Origin: Basidiobolus meristosporus CBS 931.73
Taxonomy: Eukaryota; Basidiobolomycota; Basidiobolomycetes; Basidiobolales; Basidiobolaceae
Length of the DNA stretch: 64,000 nucleotides
Direction of reading: 5' to 3'
Assembly (NCBI GenBank): GCA_002104905.1
Contig: MCFE01000395.1
Span: 18,027 to 82,026, forward strand
Below are positions 46,465 through 58,316 of this stretch, in pieces. The translations under genes and the position numbers were made by a program. Below the pieces are notes generated by a model, which was not told where the DNA came from, did no database searches, and saw only the letters and a list, made by a program, of their open reading frames with translations. Position 1 is the first letter of the stretch, and each line of letters opens with the position of its first letter.

Positions 46465-46813
46465 TGTTGCTATATTCTGTGGAGTATTGGAAGTGATGCA
46501 GGGAACTAGAGGATATACATGTTATTGACTTATGCATTTATTGTTCAAAAATATGGTATTTATACTTTTGATAAAGTAGAGCAAACAAACGTATAGAGTT
46601 TGTCAAGAAAGGTCCCCAGAATATCTGTACAAAGCTTGGGGGCTTTTGAACAACTTTCAGAAAGATCATAATCTGGGTACCTGATAATTTGGTGAAAATA
46701 TTCTGCGTAAGTCCCAACAAGAAATTTGGTCAGGACAGAATGCTAATCAAAGAATAAGTGCCGTGCAACTAAGTTAGCATGAATATTTTGGTGACAACTT
46801 AATAATTACAATA
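46465..46813 (-). repeat. C3 5' LTR
   Basis: 349 bp, TGTTGCTATATTC...ATTACAATA on the plus strand. Its right half resembles the C2 LTR (shared GGGTACCTG, TTGGTGAAAATATTCT and GTCCCAACAAG words); the left half does not. Confidence 0.8.
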
Positions 46814-47883
46814 GTTATTTTGTGCTCTAAGTGCCTGCATACACCCACACAGTGATTTTCCAAGTCTGCACACCTTATAAGGGCCTTTTGGATTGGCATA
46901 GCCTTTGGATCACTCCATATATAGAGTTTGTTGCTGATCATTATTTAGTAAGGCAACTTTGACATCCATTTTGTGTAGCTAGAGACTGTGTACAGCTGCC
47001 AGGGCTAGAGCTGTCTTAATGGAGTTATATTTGGCTACCAGAGCAAATGTTTCCTTAAAGTCCAGTCCCTAGATTTGGGAATAGCCCTCAGCCACCAATC
47101 CTGCTTTGCACTTATTGATGGTACAATTTGAGAGTATCTTGATCATTTACACCCATCTATATCCTATTGGCTTTCTCCCATATGGTAATTTTACCATTTC
47201 TCTTATTTTTGCCCTGATCAGTGCTTAGTACTTTTCCTGCATAGCCTGCTGCCATATAATAGCATCTGGACTTTGCATAGCTTGTTCCAGATTCAGAGGT
47301 TAAGCTCATCAGGGAAGATAAGCTGCTTCATGGCCACTGGATGTCTGCCACCCAGATCCACAGGCATCTCTTACTGTGCTAGATCTCCTAACTGGAATAA
47401 ACTGTTCTGATCTGGAACTAGTAGAGTTTTCTTCCATATTGGGCTGTATTAGGTTTGAATATTTTTCCTTAGTGGTATTTATATCAGCAGGTAGCTAGTC
47501 AATGATCTAGGTGTCTTTCTGATCTAAATTCACCTCTATTACAATGTCACTGCTCTTGATCTGCTTCTGATTTTTACCATCATACACTCTATGCCTTTAG
47601 TATCTTTACAAAAGCCAGGAAAGGTCCCTTTTCTACTTTTTGGCTCAAGCTTTGAGCATATTTTGTCTGGGATGTGATAGAAAACATCACTGCCAAATCT
47701 CCTACAGTTCTGAAGGCATGGTTTTTGGCCTGTATATGATTCAAGGGGTGCTGAATCATATAGTGCTGTTGTTGGGCATTAAATTTTGACATTTACCACA
47801 GTAGCAGCAGATTAAGCTCAAGCCTTGTAGTCCAGATCCTTTTGGTGTATCACAGATCTTTCTATTTCTATTATCAATATATA
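46814..47883 (-). pseudogene. Decayed RT and integrase of copia C4
   Basis: It is the minus-strand counterpart of C1-A 4,680-5,750, at clearly lower identity. Recognisable pieces are the RT block around 46,900-47,200 and the integrase C-terminal part around 47,589-47,792 (HPLNHIQAKNH in a shifted frame). It contains many stops. It is truncated at 47,883 by C2-B inside the integrase; the upstream gag is not found on the other side of C2-B. Confidence 0.65.
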
Positions 47884-48230
47884 TGTTGTAAGAGTCTCTG
47901 AGATATTAGAAGTGATTGGGAGAACAAGTAGGTTATGTGGATTTCACTTAACAATATATTGAATGTAAGAGTAGTATTTATACTTTTACATGGTATTAGC
48001 ATGGCAAACACATAGAATAGGTCAAGGAAGGTCCCAAGAGCATATGTGCAAGGTATAGGGCTGTTTGGACAACTTCGATAATTTTCATGTTATGGGTACC
48101 TTGTATTTTGGTGAAAATATTCTAAGTAGATCCCAACAAAGAATCTAGTCAGTATTCTCTACAATTTGAGGATAATGATCTAGGTGACTAAGTAAGGTAA
48201 ATAACTAGGTGTAAATACAAGTTTTTACAA
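47884..48230 (-). repeat. C2-B 3' LTR
   Basis: 347 bp, starting TGTTGTAAGAGTC. The internal boundary CTCACACTCAG is the polypurine tract on the coding strand. Confidence 0.85.
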
Positions 48231-49138
48231 CCCTCACACTCAGCTAAATGTTCATACTGACTAGTCCTAATTTTGACCTAAGATATTCAAACTTGTCTCT
48301 AGCTAATGGTTTGGTAAATATGTCTGTAATCATTTCATTTGAAGGACAGTAAGCTAAGCTAACTAAGTTATTCTTGATAGCTTCATGTATGAAATGATGT
48401 CTAATATGTATGTGCTCAGTTCTTGCGTGAAAAGTTGGATTTCTACCTAATTGTTTACATCCTTGATTATCTTAAATAAAGTAATAGGAGTTTTTTGACA
48501 TAGGCCTAGATCTGTAAAAAGGTTTCCTAACTACATTGCTTTTTTTGTAGATTCACAGGCTGCCATATACTCTGCCTCTGTGGTATAAAGTTCTGTGGCT
48601 GGTTGCTTTCTTGAATTCCATGAAATTGCTCCTTGACAGTTAAGAAAGGTGTATCCTGTGGTGGATCTTCTGTCTTCTAAGCTTTATCCCCAATCAGCAT
48701 TGGAGTATCCCGCAAGATCCTGTTCTGAATTCTTATAAGTGTATCTTAAGCAGATATCAGCAGCTCCTTTTAGGTATCCAAGAATCTGCTCAACTGCAGC
48801 AATATTATAAGATCTATAGCTCTGAATATGCTGGCTGACGACTACCACCAAATATGAGATATTATGGATATGTTCCAAGCATGATACACATTGGACTGCC
48901 AACCATAGATTGATGAAGAAAGTCAGGACTTTCAGATGGCACCAAGCTTGCTTTATTTGGTTGAGTTTTGACTAAGTCAAGGTCTGGCTCCATTGGGGTA
49001 GCTGCTGGTTTACAGTCTTCCATTTGATACTTCTTTAGTATATCTTGAATATACTTGGATTGGCTTAGGGTGATAGTCAGGGTACTTCTGTCTATGGAGA
49101 ACTTTATTCCTAAGTAGTAACTGAGTACTCCTAGATTG

Positions 49139-49485
49139 TGTTGTAAATTTTGTAATTCCACCTGAATATTCACCTAACTTAGTCACTTAGATCATTATCC
49201 TCAAATCCTAGAGAATACTGACCAAATTCCTTGCTGGCATCTACTTAGAATATTTTCTCCAAAATACCAGATACCCAGATCATGAAAATTATCAAAGTTG
49301 TCCAAACAGCCCCAAACTTTGCACACATACTCTTGGGACCTTCCTTGACCTATTCTATGTGTTTGTAATGTCAAGACCATGTAAAATATAAATACTACTT
49401 TTACATTCAATAAATCATTAAGTGAAAGACATATAATCTATTTGTCCTCCCAATCACTTCCAATATCTCCAAGACTCTTACAATG
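49139..49485 (+). repeat. C2-C 5' LTR and diverged primer site
   Basis: It ends CTCTTACAATG (family CTCTTACAACA). The primer site reads GGTTAAGAGCCCC, one change from the family's GGTTATGAGCCCC. Confidence 0.85.
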
Positions 49486-49486
49486 G

Positions 49487-52400
49487 GTTAAGAGCCCCAA
49501 GCTGTCACTCTCTGCCATGCAAACCACAGCTATTACTGGAATTTTGCCCTCTGTGGAAATGTTGGATGGATCTAACTACCAAGTGTGGAAGGTCAAGATG
49601 AAGATGCTGCTGCAAGAAAGAGGCCTTTGGGATATTGTCATGGGAGAAGAATGCCCTCTTAAAAATTTGGGAGAGGAAGCCTTAAAGTACCAGAAAAAAG
49701 AGCAAAGTGCCTTTAACTGCATTTGCGTCAATGTTCAGGACAGATTGTTAATTCAATGCTCAAGAACAAAAATGACAAAGAATGTCTGGAAGGTGTTAGA
49801 AGACACCCACCAGTCATGTTCAGCTGCTAAGAAAATGTATCTGAGACAAAAATGTTTTACTACTGAGGTGCTGCCAGGAGAAGTAATGAAAAATCTAATC
49901 AACAGAATTACCCTGCTGGTAGATGAGATGGAATCTGTGGGCATAACAACTACTGATGAGGGTGTGATAGTTACCATCCTGAACAGCCTGACAGGCATGT
50001 TTCAGGGAATTGTATCAGCCCTAGAGTCCAGATCTAAAGATTTGACCTTAAATTACATATATGGAAAGCTCCAGAATGAAGAGTTAAGAAAATCAAGTGC
50101 CAATAAGAAGGAAGACAAAAAAGCTTTAATCAGCATTGATAACCAACAAAGGAGGTACCCAAGACCCTACAAAGGTAACAGCAACCTGTTTTGCAACTAC
50201 TGCAAAAGGAAAGGACACATATCAGACCAGTGTCTCAAAAAGAAAGAAAATCAGCAAAAGAAGCCTGAATATGGAAATGCTCCAACAACAGAAGATAGCC
50301 TATTCATATCTGCACTAAATATGACCACAAATAAGGATTATCAGACATGGTATATTGACTCTGGAGCATCTCAACACTTCACACACCAACAAGAACCTTT
50401 TACCCAATATCAAGAAATTCCAATTAAGAAGATTTTCAAGGGTGAAAATAGAACACTTGATGCAGTGGCAGAAGGAACTTTCCAAGTAAACCTTAGAAGC
50501 AGTAAAGGAAGCCATACACTGACCTTTAAAGAAGTACTCTATGTACTAGAAATAGCCAAGAACCTACTCTCTGTATGCAAGGCCACTGCAGAAGGACTCA
50601 GTTTCAGCTTTGACAATTTGGGATTCAAGATCACAGATCAAAATGGTGCACATATTGCTTTGGGTATCAGAGATCAGAATCGATACAAGTTGACTTATAT
50701 TCCATCATATTTGGAAGCCAATAAAAGTAACTTAAATGGAGAAGTACCAATGCTTTGGCACAGAAGATTGGGACACATCAACCTGATTACTTGCACAAAA
50801 TGATCAAAGATCAGCTAATTTCTGGAGCAAAAATTGATCCCCCAGCTAGTTTGGAGCACTGTGAAGCCTGCATATATGGGAAACAAGCCAGACAGCTGTT
50901 TAAGAGCTCTGGGATAATCAAAACTAAGAAACATTACATCTAATTCACTCATATCTGTGTGGACCTATGCAAAATTTATCCTTAGGCAGGATGAAGTATT
51001 TAATCACTTTTATTGATGATTATACAAGATACACATGGGTCTACTGCATAGAGAGAAGGGAAGAAGCTATGTCTAAGTTCAGGGAGTTTAAAGTCATGGT
51101 TGAGAGAGAAATTGGTGAAAAAATCAAGAAAATACACACTGACAATGGTGGAGAATATACTTCAAAACTATGCATCAACTTCTGCAAAATTCATGGTATA
51201 AAGCAGGAGACTACTGTCCTATACTCCCCACAGCAAAATGGAGTAGCAGAATGTGCAAACAGATCAATATTTGATATGGCAAGATATATAATCCATGATC
51301 ATATATTATCCTATGCTTTTTGAGCAGAATCAGTTGCCACAGCTGTATACCATAAAATAGGAGTTATACAGAATACTTTGTGATTCTACTCCATTTGAAG
51401 CATGGTATGGATACGTACCAAGTGCAGAACATATATGAATATTTGGGTGTACAGCATTTACTAAGAAACTGCCTGGAAATCAGTCAAAATATGATCCAAG
51501 AAGTGTAAATTGCATATTTTTGGGCTACTGCAATACGGGTAAAGCATACAGACTGTACAATACCAAAGTAAAGAAGCTAATGAAGTCCAGGGATATGTCA
51601 TTTGATGAAAATTTAAAATTTTCACAAAACTGACATCAAAAGATGACAAAAATTTGATCTCAAGTCCATCAATTGTCAGGATTGAATGAGAGCAAAACAA
51701 TGAAATTTTTCACTCCAGAGGACTCTACATCCATGGTGCAGCCTGAAGCAGTGCCCAGGAATATCTCAGAAGTAATCATTCCAGTATCAAATGCCCAGAT
51801 ATCTAATCAGACAAGAAATAGCCCCAATTACTATAACAATGAGGGTAGAAACTTAGTCTATGCCTATTCAGTCCATATTGATGAGACCCAGACTTTAAAA
51901 GAGGCCCTAAATAGCCCTCAGACAAAGCTTTGGAGATCTGCAATGACTGAGGAATATCAGGCCCTGATGGAAAATCAAGCTTGGGACTTAGTCAAATTAC
52001 CAATCAGCCAAAAATCAACTGGATGCCAATGGGTCTTCAAGACAAAATACAAGGCTGATGGTACAATTGAAGGATACAATGCAAGACCTGTAGCCAAAGG
52101 ATACTCTTAAACAAAAGGATCTGGCTATACTGAGACCTTTGCACCAGTAGCCATGTTTAATTCCATCAGATTAATTTTGGCTTTTGCAGCCAAATATAAG
52201 ATTTTTATTAATCAAATGGATGTAAAAGCTGCATTTTTGAATGGAGAACTTAATGAGGACATGTATATGGACCAGCCTAATGTTTTTCTTGACCAAGATA
52301 ACCCCCATTTGCTCTGCAAGCTTAAAAAATCTCCATATGGTCTTAAACAATTACGGAGAGCCTGGAATTGCAAGATAGATTCTTATTTGGAATCTTTGAG

Positions 52401-53400
52401 TTTCAAAAGGAGTAATGGTGACTATAGTACAAACTATAAGCCAGATAGAGAAAATCCAGTTCTATTAGCTCTATATGTGGATGATCTTATTATAGCCACC
52501 AATAACCTAGAAACATTAGAAGAGACTATATCCAGCCTATCTAAGGAGCTCAAGATGTCCATTCAGGGGGACTCAGTTACTACTTAGGGATTGAGTTCTC
52601 CATAGACAGAAGTACCCAGACTATTACCCTAAGCCAATCCAAGTATATTCAAGATATACTAAAGAAGTACCAAATCAAAGACTCTAAACCAGCAGCTACC
52701 CTAATGGAGACAAACGTTAACTTGGTCAAATCTCAACTAAATCAAGAGAGCTTGGTGCCATCCAAAAGCCCTGACTTTCCTTATCAATCTATAGTTGGCA
52801 GTCTGATGTATATCATGCTTGGAACATATCCAAATATCTCATATTCAGTAGGAGTTGTCAGCCAACATAATCAGAACTATGGATCTGATCATATTGCAGC
52901 AGTTAAGCGGATTTTTAGATACCTAAAAGGAGCTGCTGATATCTGCTTAAGATACAATCTTAATGATTCCAAACAGGATCTTGTGGGATACTCTGATGCT
53001 GATTGAGAACAAAATTGGGAAGACAGAAGATCCACCACATGATACACCTTTCTGTACTATGAAGGAGCAATTTCATGGAATTCAGCCAACCATAGGACTT
53101 TCTACCACAAAAGCAGAGTATATGGCATCCTGTGAAGCTACAAAAGAAGTAGTGCGCCTATTACTATATTTCAAGATAATCAAGGATGTATACAATTAGG
53201 TAGAAATCCAACTTTTCATGCTAGAACTGAGCACATAGATATTAGACATCATTTCATATGTGAAGCTATAGAAAATAACTTGATTAGCTTAGCTTACTGT
53301 CCTTCATATGAAATGATTGCAGACATATTCACTAAACCATTAGCCAGAGACAAGTTTGAATATCTTAAGTCAAAATTAGGACTTGTCAGTATGAGCATTC
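49487..53400 (+). pseudogene. Copia gag-pol polyprotein of C2-C, nearly complete but interrupted
   Basis: A frame open to 50,803 covers gag (LDGSNYQVWKVKMKMLLQER), the knuckle CNYCKRKGHISDQC, protease WYIDSGASQHFTH and GAG-pre-integrase LWHRRLGHIN. After a frameshift, integrase (50,967-51,323) has FIDDYTRYTWVY, IHTDNGGEYTSK and GVAECANRS. RT (51,673-52,587) has WDLVKLPISQKSTGCQW, KAAFLNGELNEDMY, YGLKQ and YVDDLIIA, with a TAA near 52,108 after AKGYS. After another frameshift come LSQSKYIQDIL and the RNase H region (52,704-53,390) with a gap near 53,090-53,160; its YSDAD block is followed by a stop. It ends with IFTKPLARD. Its last intact ancestor would have been a full copia element. Confidence 0.85.
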
Positions 53401-53413
53401 AGCTGAGTGTGAG

Positions 53414-53760
53414 TGTTGTAAAAATTTGTATTTCCACCTAAATATTCACCTTACTTAGTCACTTAGATCATAATCCTCAAATCCTAGAGAATACTAACCA
53501 AATTCCTTGTTGGCATCTACTTAGAATATTTTCACCAATATACCAGGTACCAGAACACAAAAATTATCAAAGTTGTCCAAACAGCTCCAAACTTTGCACA
53601 CATGCTCTTGGGACCTTCCTTACCTATTCTATGTGTTTGCAATGCCAAGACCATGTAAAAGTATAAATACTACTTTTACATTCAATAAATCATTAAGTGA
53701 AAAACACATAATCTACTTGTCCTCCAAATCACTTCCAATATCTCCAAGACTCTTATATCA
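53414..53760 (+). repeat. C2-C 3' LTR
   Basis: 347 bp, starting TGTTGTAAAAATT. It ends TCTTATATCA, two changes from the family's TTACAACA. Confidence 0.85.
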
Positions 53761-55291
53761 GATTAGGCATCTTGTGTTCCTTAGATAGGCTGGACCTAGT
53801 CACTTCCTATGTTGCTAGGTAATAACTCCTATTTTTATGGTATACAGCTGTGGCAACTGATTCTGCTGAAAAATCATAGGATAATTTTTGATCATGGCTC
53901 ATAGATCTTGCCATATCAAATATTGATCTGTTTGCACATTCTGCTACTCCATTTTGCTGTGGGGAGTATAGGACAGTAGTCTCCTGCTTTATCCCATGAT
54001 TTTTGCAGAAGTGGATGCATAGTTTCAAAGTATATTCTCCACCATTGTCAGAGTGTAGTTTCTTGATTTTTTCACCAGTTTCTCTCTCCATCATGGCTTT
54101 AAACTCCTTGAGCTTAGACAGAGCCTCTTCCTTTCTCTCCATTAAGTAGACCCATGTGTATCCCATGCAATCAGCAATAAAGGTGATTAAATACTTCATC
54201 CCACCTAAGGATAAATCTTGCATAGGTCCACACAGATCTGAGTGAATTAGATCTAATGTTTCTTAGTTTTGATTAACCCAGAGCTCTTACATAGCTGCCT
54301 AGCTTGTTTCCCATATATGCAGGCTTCACAGTGCTCCAAATTAGCTGGGAGATCAATTTTTATTCTGAAAATCTGCTGATCCTTGATCATTTTAGTCAAA
54401 CAGTCACAATTGATATGTCCAAATCTCCTGTTCCAAAGCATTGGTGTTTCCTCATTCAAGTTACTTTTATTGGCTTCCATACATGATGGAATATAAGTCA
54501 ACTTGTATAGATTCTGATCTCTGATATCCAAAGCAATATGGGCACCATTTTGATCAGTGATTGTGCATCCAGAATTGTAAAAGCTGAAACTGAGTCCTTC
54601 TGCAGTGGCCTTACTTACAGATAGTAGGTTCTTGGCTATTCCTGGTACATAGAGTACTTCTCTAAAGGTCAGTGTATGGCTTCCTTTACTGCTTCTAAGG
54701 TTTACTTGGAAAGTTCCTTCTCCTACTGCATCAAGTGTTCTATTGTCAACCATGAAAACCTTCCTAATTGGAATTTCTTGATATTGGGTAAAAATTTCTT
54801 TTTAGTGTGTAAAGTGTTGAGATGCTCCAGAGTCAATGTACCACATCTGAGAATCCTTGTTTGAGGTCATATTTAGTGCAGATATGAATAGTCTATCCTC
54901 AGTTGTTGCAGCATTCCCATATTCAGGCATTTTCTGCTGACTATCTCTCATTTGCAAGCACCAGTCTGATATGTGTCCTTTCCTTTTGCGGTAGTTGCAA
55001 AATAGGTTGCTGTTGCCTTTGTAAGGTCTTGAGTACCTCCTTTGTTAGTTATCATTGCTTATTAAAGCATTTTGTTCTTCCTTTTTATTGACACCTGATT
55101 TTCTTATTTCTTCATCTAGGAGCCTTCCATATATGTAATTAAAGGTCAATCTTCAGTTCAAGACTCTAGGGCTAAAACAATACCCTGAAATATGTCTGTC
55201 AGGCTATTCAGGATGGTTTGACATTAAGGCAAATGCAGTTAAAGGCACTTTGTTCTTTCTTCTGGTACTTAAAGGATTCCTCCCCCATGTT

Positions 55292-55650
55292 GTTAGTGTT
55301 GCAAAAGTCTTTGAGATATTGGAAGTGATTGGGAGGACAAGCAGATTATGTGGTTTTCACCTAATGATTTATTGAATGTACAAGTAGCATTAATACTTTT
55401 ACATGATCTTGGAATAACAAAATTGTATGATAGGTCTAGGAATGTTCCAAGAACATGTGTGCAAAGTTTGGGGCTGTTTAGACAACTTTAAGAATTATCA
55501 TGTTCTGGGTACCTGATATTTTGATGAAGATATTCTAAGTAAATCCCAACAAGCAATTTAGTCAGTATTCCCTAGGATTTGTAGGTTATGATCAAAGTGA
55601 CTAAGTTAGGTGAATATTTAGGTGGATCTACAAATCTTTACAACATTTAG
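55292..55650 (-). repeat. Solo C2 LTR nested in C2-B gag
   Basis: 349 bp (55,297-55,645). Flanks GTTAG and TTTAG suggest a 5-bp duplication with one change. The joined flanks restore gag sequence resembling C2-C. Confidence 0.85.
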
Positions 55651-55823
55651 GAGGGAATTCTTCTCTCATGGCAATATCCCTAAGGCCTCTTTCTTGTAGC
55701 AGCATCTTCATCTTCACCTTCCATACTTGGTAGTTACATCCATCCAGCTTTTCAGCAGAGGGAAGAATTCCAATAATAGCTATGGTAGACATGGCAGAGA
55801 GTGACAGCTTGGGGCTCATAACC

Positions 55824-56155
55824 TGTTGTAAGAGTCTTGGAGATATTGGAAGTGATTGGGAGGACAAGTAGATTATGTGGTTTTCACTTTATGATTTATT
55901 GAATGTAAAATTAGTATTTATACTTTTACATGGTCTTGGCATTACAAACACATAGAATAGGTTAAGAAAGGTCCCAAGAACATGTGTGCAAAGTTTGGGG
56001 CTGTTTGGACAACTTATCTAATTTTCATGTTCTGGGTAAATATTCTAAGCAAGTCCCAACAAGGAATTTGGTCAGTATTCTCTAAGATTTGTAGACTATG
56101 ATCTAATTGACCAATTTAGGCAAATATTTAGGTGGAATGACAAATTTCTACAACA
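55824..56155 (-). repeat. C2-B 5' LTR and primer site
   Basis: 332 bp with a small internal deletion. The coding-strand primer site GGTTATGAGCCCC lies just left of 55,824. Confidence 0.85.
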
Positions 56156-56525
56156 AATATGAATATTCAGCTGAGTGGAAGTGTTGTAAATTTTGTGATT
56201 ACACCTAAGTATTCGCCTAAATTGGTCAATTAGATCATAGTCTACAAATCCTAGAGAGTTCTGACCAAATTCCTTTCTGGGAGTTGGAATATTTTCACCA
56301 AAATATCAGGTACCCAGGATATCAGAAATTGACAAGTTGACCAAACAGCCCCAAACTTTGCACACATTTTCTTGGGACCTTCCTAAGGGTATTCTACATG
56401 TTTGTTTTGCCAAGACCATGTAAAAGTATCAATACTACTTTTACATTCAGTAAATCATCAGGTGAAAACCACATAATCTACTTGTTCTCCCAATCACTTC
56501 CAATATCACCAAAACTCTTACAACA
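56156..56525 (+). mobile_element. C2-D remnant: last internal bases, polypurine tract and 3' LTR
   Basis: The stretch ATTCAGCTGAGTGGAAG matches the end of C2 RNase H and the polypurine tract. A 344-bp LTR follows (56,182-56,525, TGTTGTAAATTTT...CTTACAACA). The rest of the element is absent. This LTR is the last repeat before the gene island. Confidence 0.8.
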
Positions 56526-56723
56526 CTATCTACATTGCATTAAAGTCGATACCCCGCAACTATAGTGCCATACTGCCAAATTTCTGCCAAATCACTGACG
56601 CAACCACCGGAAATGACCAGAGAATGGGATTTATTGGGTTGACCGCGCCGCCACCCGGATGGATGGAGTAAGGATGGGTGGCATGCTGCGGGAGGGGTTC
56701 TTCTAGACCCTGGTGGATCGAGG
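56526..56723. other. 3' flank of DOM34 and boundary between repeats and gene island
   Basis: No gene or repeat is visible. Base composition changes from A+T-rich to G+C-balanced within this stretch. It must hold the DOM34 polyadenylation signals, which were not pinpointed. Confidence 0.4.
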
Positions 56724-58316
56724 TCACTCCTCCTCTTCCTCGTCCATGTCGGGAAGCGGGAAATTGAGGATGGCGGCCACGCCGGTCAACTGTTCCAGTT
56801 CTATGAGCAACAACAAAGTACGAGGTGAGTATTTGGGAATCAACCGATGGATCCGAAAATGTACGAACGTTCGCCCGTCACGTGGAGGCTGGAGAAGATG
56901 TGCACCTTTCCCCCCATGGATCTGACCGACTCCACCAGGGCGATGTACTTCTTACGAGTGGCGATATCGGCGGCGCTAAGATCACCGATCGGCATTAGAC
57001 ACAGGGGAAGTGAGTAGATCGATACTGGACATTACCGGAAAAGACCGTCGGTTAGGAGCAACGTGTCGATCGCACCCATCTCCTCCGCCCTCTTGATGTG
57101 ATCGTACCCGTAGTAGGCTCTATCGGGGTCCTGGTTGAGCATCACGTAGAACCGATCGAGCGCCTTGATTTCTTGGGCTGCTTTGGTGTCGGCGAGCTTG
57201 GTCTGAATGGCGGAATCCTGCATGACTTCCTGCAGCGAATGCTTGTGACCACTGGAGCTGTGGATCAGCAAGAACTTTGGCTTGTTCTCTAGCAGGAGTT
57301 TGTTCTCGGTTTTCTAGTGGGTACGCGAGCAAACCACGATCAGGACGTCATCGATGCGAGGCACCCAACGAACCAGTAATGAACTTACCACCGCCTCGGC
57401 GAATATGTACTGATAGAGTTGATCCTTAGCGAGAGCGAGGTTAGCTTCGGGGCGAGGTTTACTTGGGGCGGCATGTCTTACCTTGACGAAACCTGGACTG
57501 GCGATGATCACGGTTTTGACGATGGAGAAGTCCACATGTCGGAGGATTCCCTCCATAACTTGCTGGTAGAACTTCTGCAGGCCTTTCTCGTAATTCGTGG
57601 TGGACCCCTTGCGTTTCCTGGGAACCGGGGTCTCGATCCTTTGTCGGACAATGGTCATGTTCTGCGTGAGCAAGCAGATGTTCGCCAAGCCTACGGCCGG
57701 GGGAGGGGGAGGGGGAGTGGGTAAGTGTACGCTCGACACTGGGAACTTCCCCAAAACTCACCTTCTTGTAGAACAACCGCCGCGACATCCGCTTGCTTGG
57801 AAATATCGCAGGCCTCGTCGACGCGCTCCAAAGAGATGGTGTCCCATTCGGGCTTCAACAGGGTGAAGTTGCGGTTCAACTCCAAATCGATCGTGTGAAA
57901 AGCACCCAGCTAACGGACGGTACGCAACGTGGTCAGAAAGAGGTCGCTCGTACTTTCAGGGAGGGGAAAGTACCTTGACGTATTTATTCTCGCTGATGTT
58001 CTGCCCGTTGATTCTCAACAAGCCGACCTGTGGGTCGAAGTTGACGTCGGACACGGTGATGGTCAGTGTCAGGCGAACCCTGGTGCTTTCAACCGAGCCG
58101 GTATTACTCTCGGACTGGACTCGTCTGGAAAGAAGGCTCGGTAAGTGGAGGCGTCGTGAAGGAGAATGGCCGGCTCACAAACCTGATGGTGACGGCCCTC
58201 AACTGATCTCCCACTTGGATCAGGTTGTACACATGCCACATGTCTTCCAACTCTTCGGGGTACAGCGTGACATACCCCGTTTTGTCCTTCTCTATATGCT
58301 TTTTGATAAGCTTCAT
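56724..58316 (-). CDS. DOM34: Dom34/Pelota, ribosome-rescue factor
   Basis: Eight exons were read: 58,316-58,183, 58,124-57,974, 57,909-57,762, 57,690-57,482, 57,424-57,389, 57,313-57,036, 56,975-56,869 and 56,800-56,724. They total 1,140 nt and encode 379 residues, the usual family length. Introns are 57-75 nt with GT-AG ends. The N-terminal SM-like domain opens [20 protein letters not shown] and [12 protein letters not shown]. The central domain carries [14 protein letters not shown] and then [13 protein letters not shown], the Pelota PGF and H-x-SSG motifs. The C-terminal domain ends with [15 protein letters not shown] and an acidic tail. Dom34, an eRF1 paralogue lacking the GGQ motif, acts with the GTPase Hbs1 in the cytoplasm to split stalled ribosomes in no-go decay. 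The gene is complete and next to the repeat boundary. Confidence 0.95.

Larger units (their letters stand above)
32678..46818 (-). mobile_element. Non-autonomous LTR element C3 (hosts C2-A)
   Basis: Right LTR 46,465-46,813 (349 bp). The left LTR starts at 32,683 and ends at 44,065 in pieces that sum to about 348 bp once the nested solo LTR and C2-A are removed, an independent check of the reconstruction. Host flanks GTTAA and GTTAT are the likely duplication. The internal region is only 2.4 kb (44,066-46,464) and has no recognisable integrase or RT. Confidence 0.8.
31891..47883 (-). mobile_element. Copia element C4 (C1-related), outermost host of the five-level nest
   Basis: Minus-strand pieces at 31,891-32,682 (decayed RNase H and end of RT) and 46,814-47,883 (RT N-terminal part and integrase) join across C3. 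Flanking duplications are GTTAA (32,678-32,682) and GTTAT (46,814-46,818). The joined sequence is collinear with C1-A around its cagatatgtgtcaatcttgttat-like RT segment. The LTRs are missing: the left end is cut by C1-C and the right by C2-B. At the LSQSK site it also carries TAG (near 32,410). Confidence 0.7.
49134..53765 (+). mobile_element. Ty1/copia LTR retrotransposon C2-C (nested in C2-B)
   Basis: LTRs at 49,139-49,485 and 53,414-53,760 (347 bp each). Flanks GATTG and GATTA are a 5-bp duplication with one change. It is 4,622 bp, plus oriented, and has the longest open gag-protease frame of any element in the window. Confidence 0.85.
48231..55823 (-). pseudogene. Copia gag-pol of C2-B with a large internal deletion
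   Basis: From right to left: gag start near 55,800 (LDGCNYQVWKVKM), interrupted by a solo LTR. A knuckle region lies near 54,980. Protease WYIDSGAS-like is at about 54,840, then GAG-pre-integrase (54,753-54,253, with LWNRRFGHIN). The integrase N-terminal half (54,223-53,807) has ADCMGYTWVYLMERK, LHSDNGGEYTLK and GVAECANRS. The frame ends where sequence jumps from integrase to the C-terminal RT. RT resumes at 49,173-48,862 (SYYLGIKFSIDRST, LSQSKYIQDILKKY) and RNase H fills 48,850-48,240 (AVEQILGYLKGAADI, YSNADWG). Non-functional. Confidence 0.78.
47884..56155 (-). mobile_element. Copia element C2-B (hosts C2-C and a solo C2 LTR)
   Basis: The 3' LTR is at 47,884-48,230 and the 5' LTR at 55,824-56,155. 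C2-C is inserted with GATTG/GATTA flanks (49,134-49,138 and 53,761-53,765). Joining the halves gives about 3.3 kb, some 1.35 kb short of C2-C, because the segment from integrase C-terminus to mid-RT is deleted near 53,820. Outer flanks (ATATA and AATAT) do not form a clean duplication. Confidence 0.75.

Noticed and set aside
32823-56525. CRISPR-like array from the many C2 LTR repeats
   Set aside because: The repeats are about 347 bp, have TG...CA ends and target duplications, lie in both orientations and occur in a eukaryotic context.
1-56525. RIP-type (C-to-T) hypermutation as the cause of the A+T-rich repeats
   Set aside because: Some stops fit C-to-T change (CAG to TAG) but many defects are indels or other substitutions, and C1-A LTRs differ at very few sites. 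Dinucleotide indices would be needed and were not computed.
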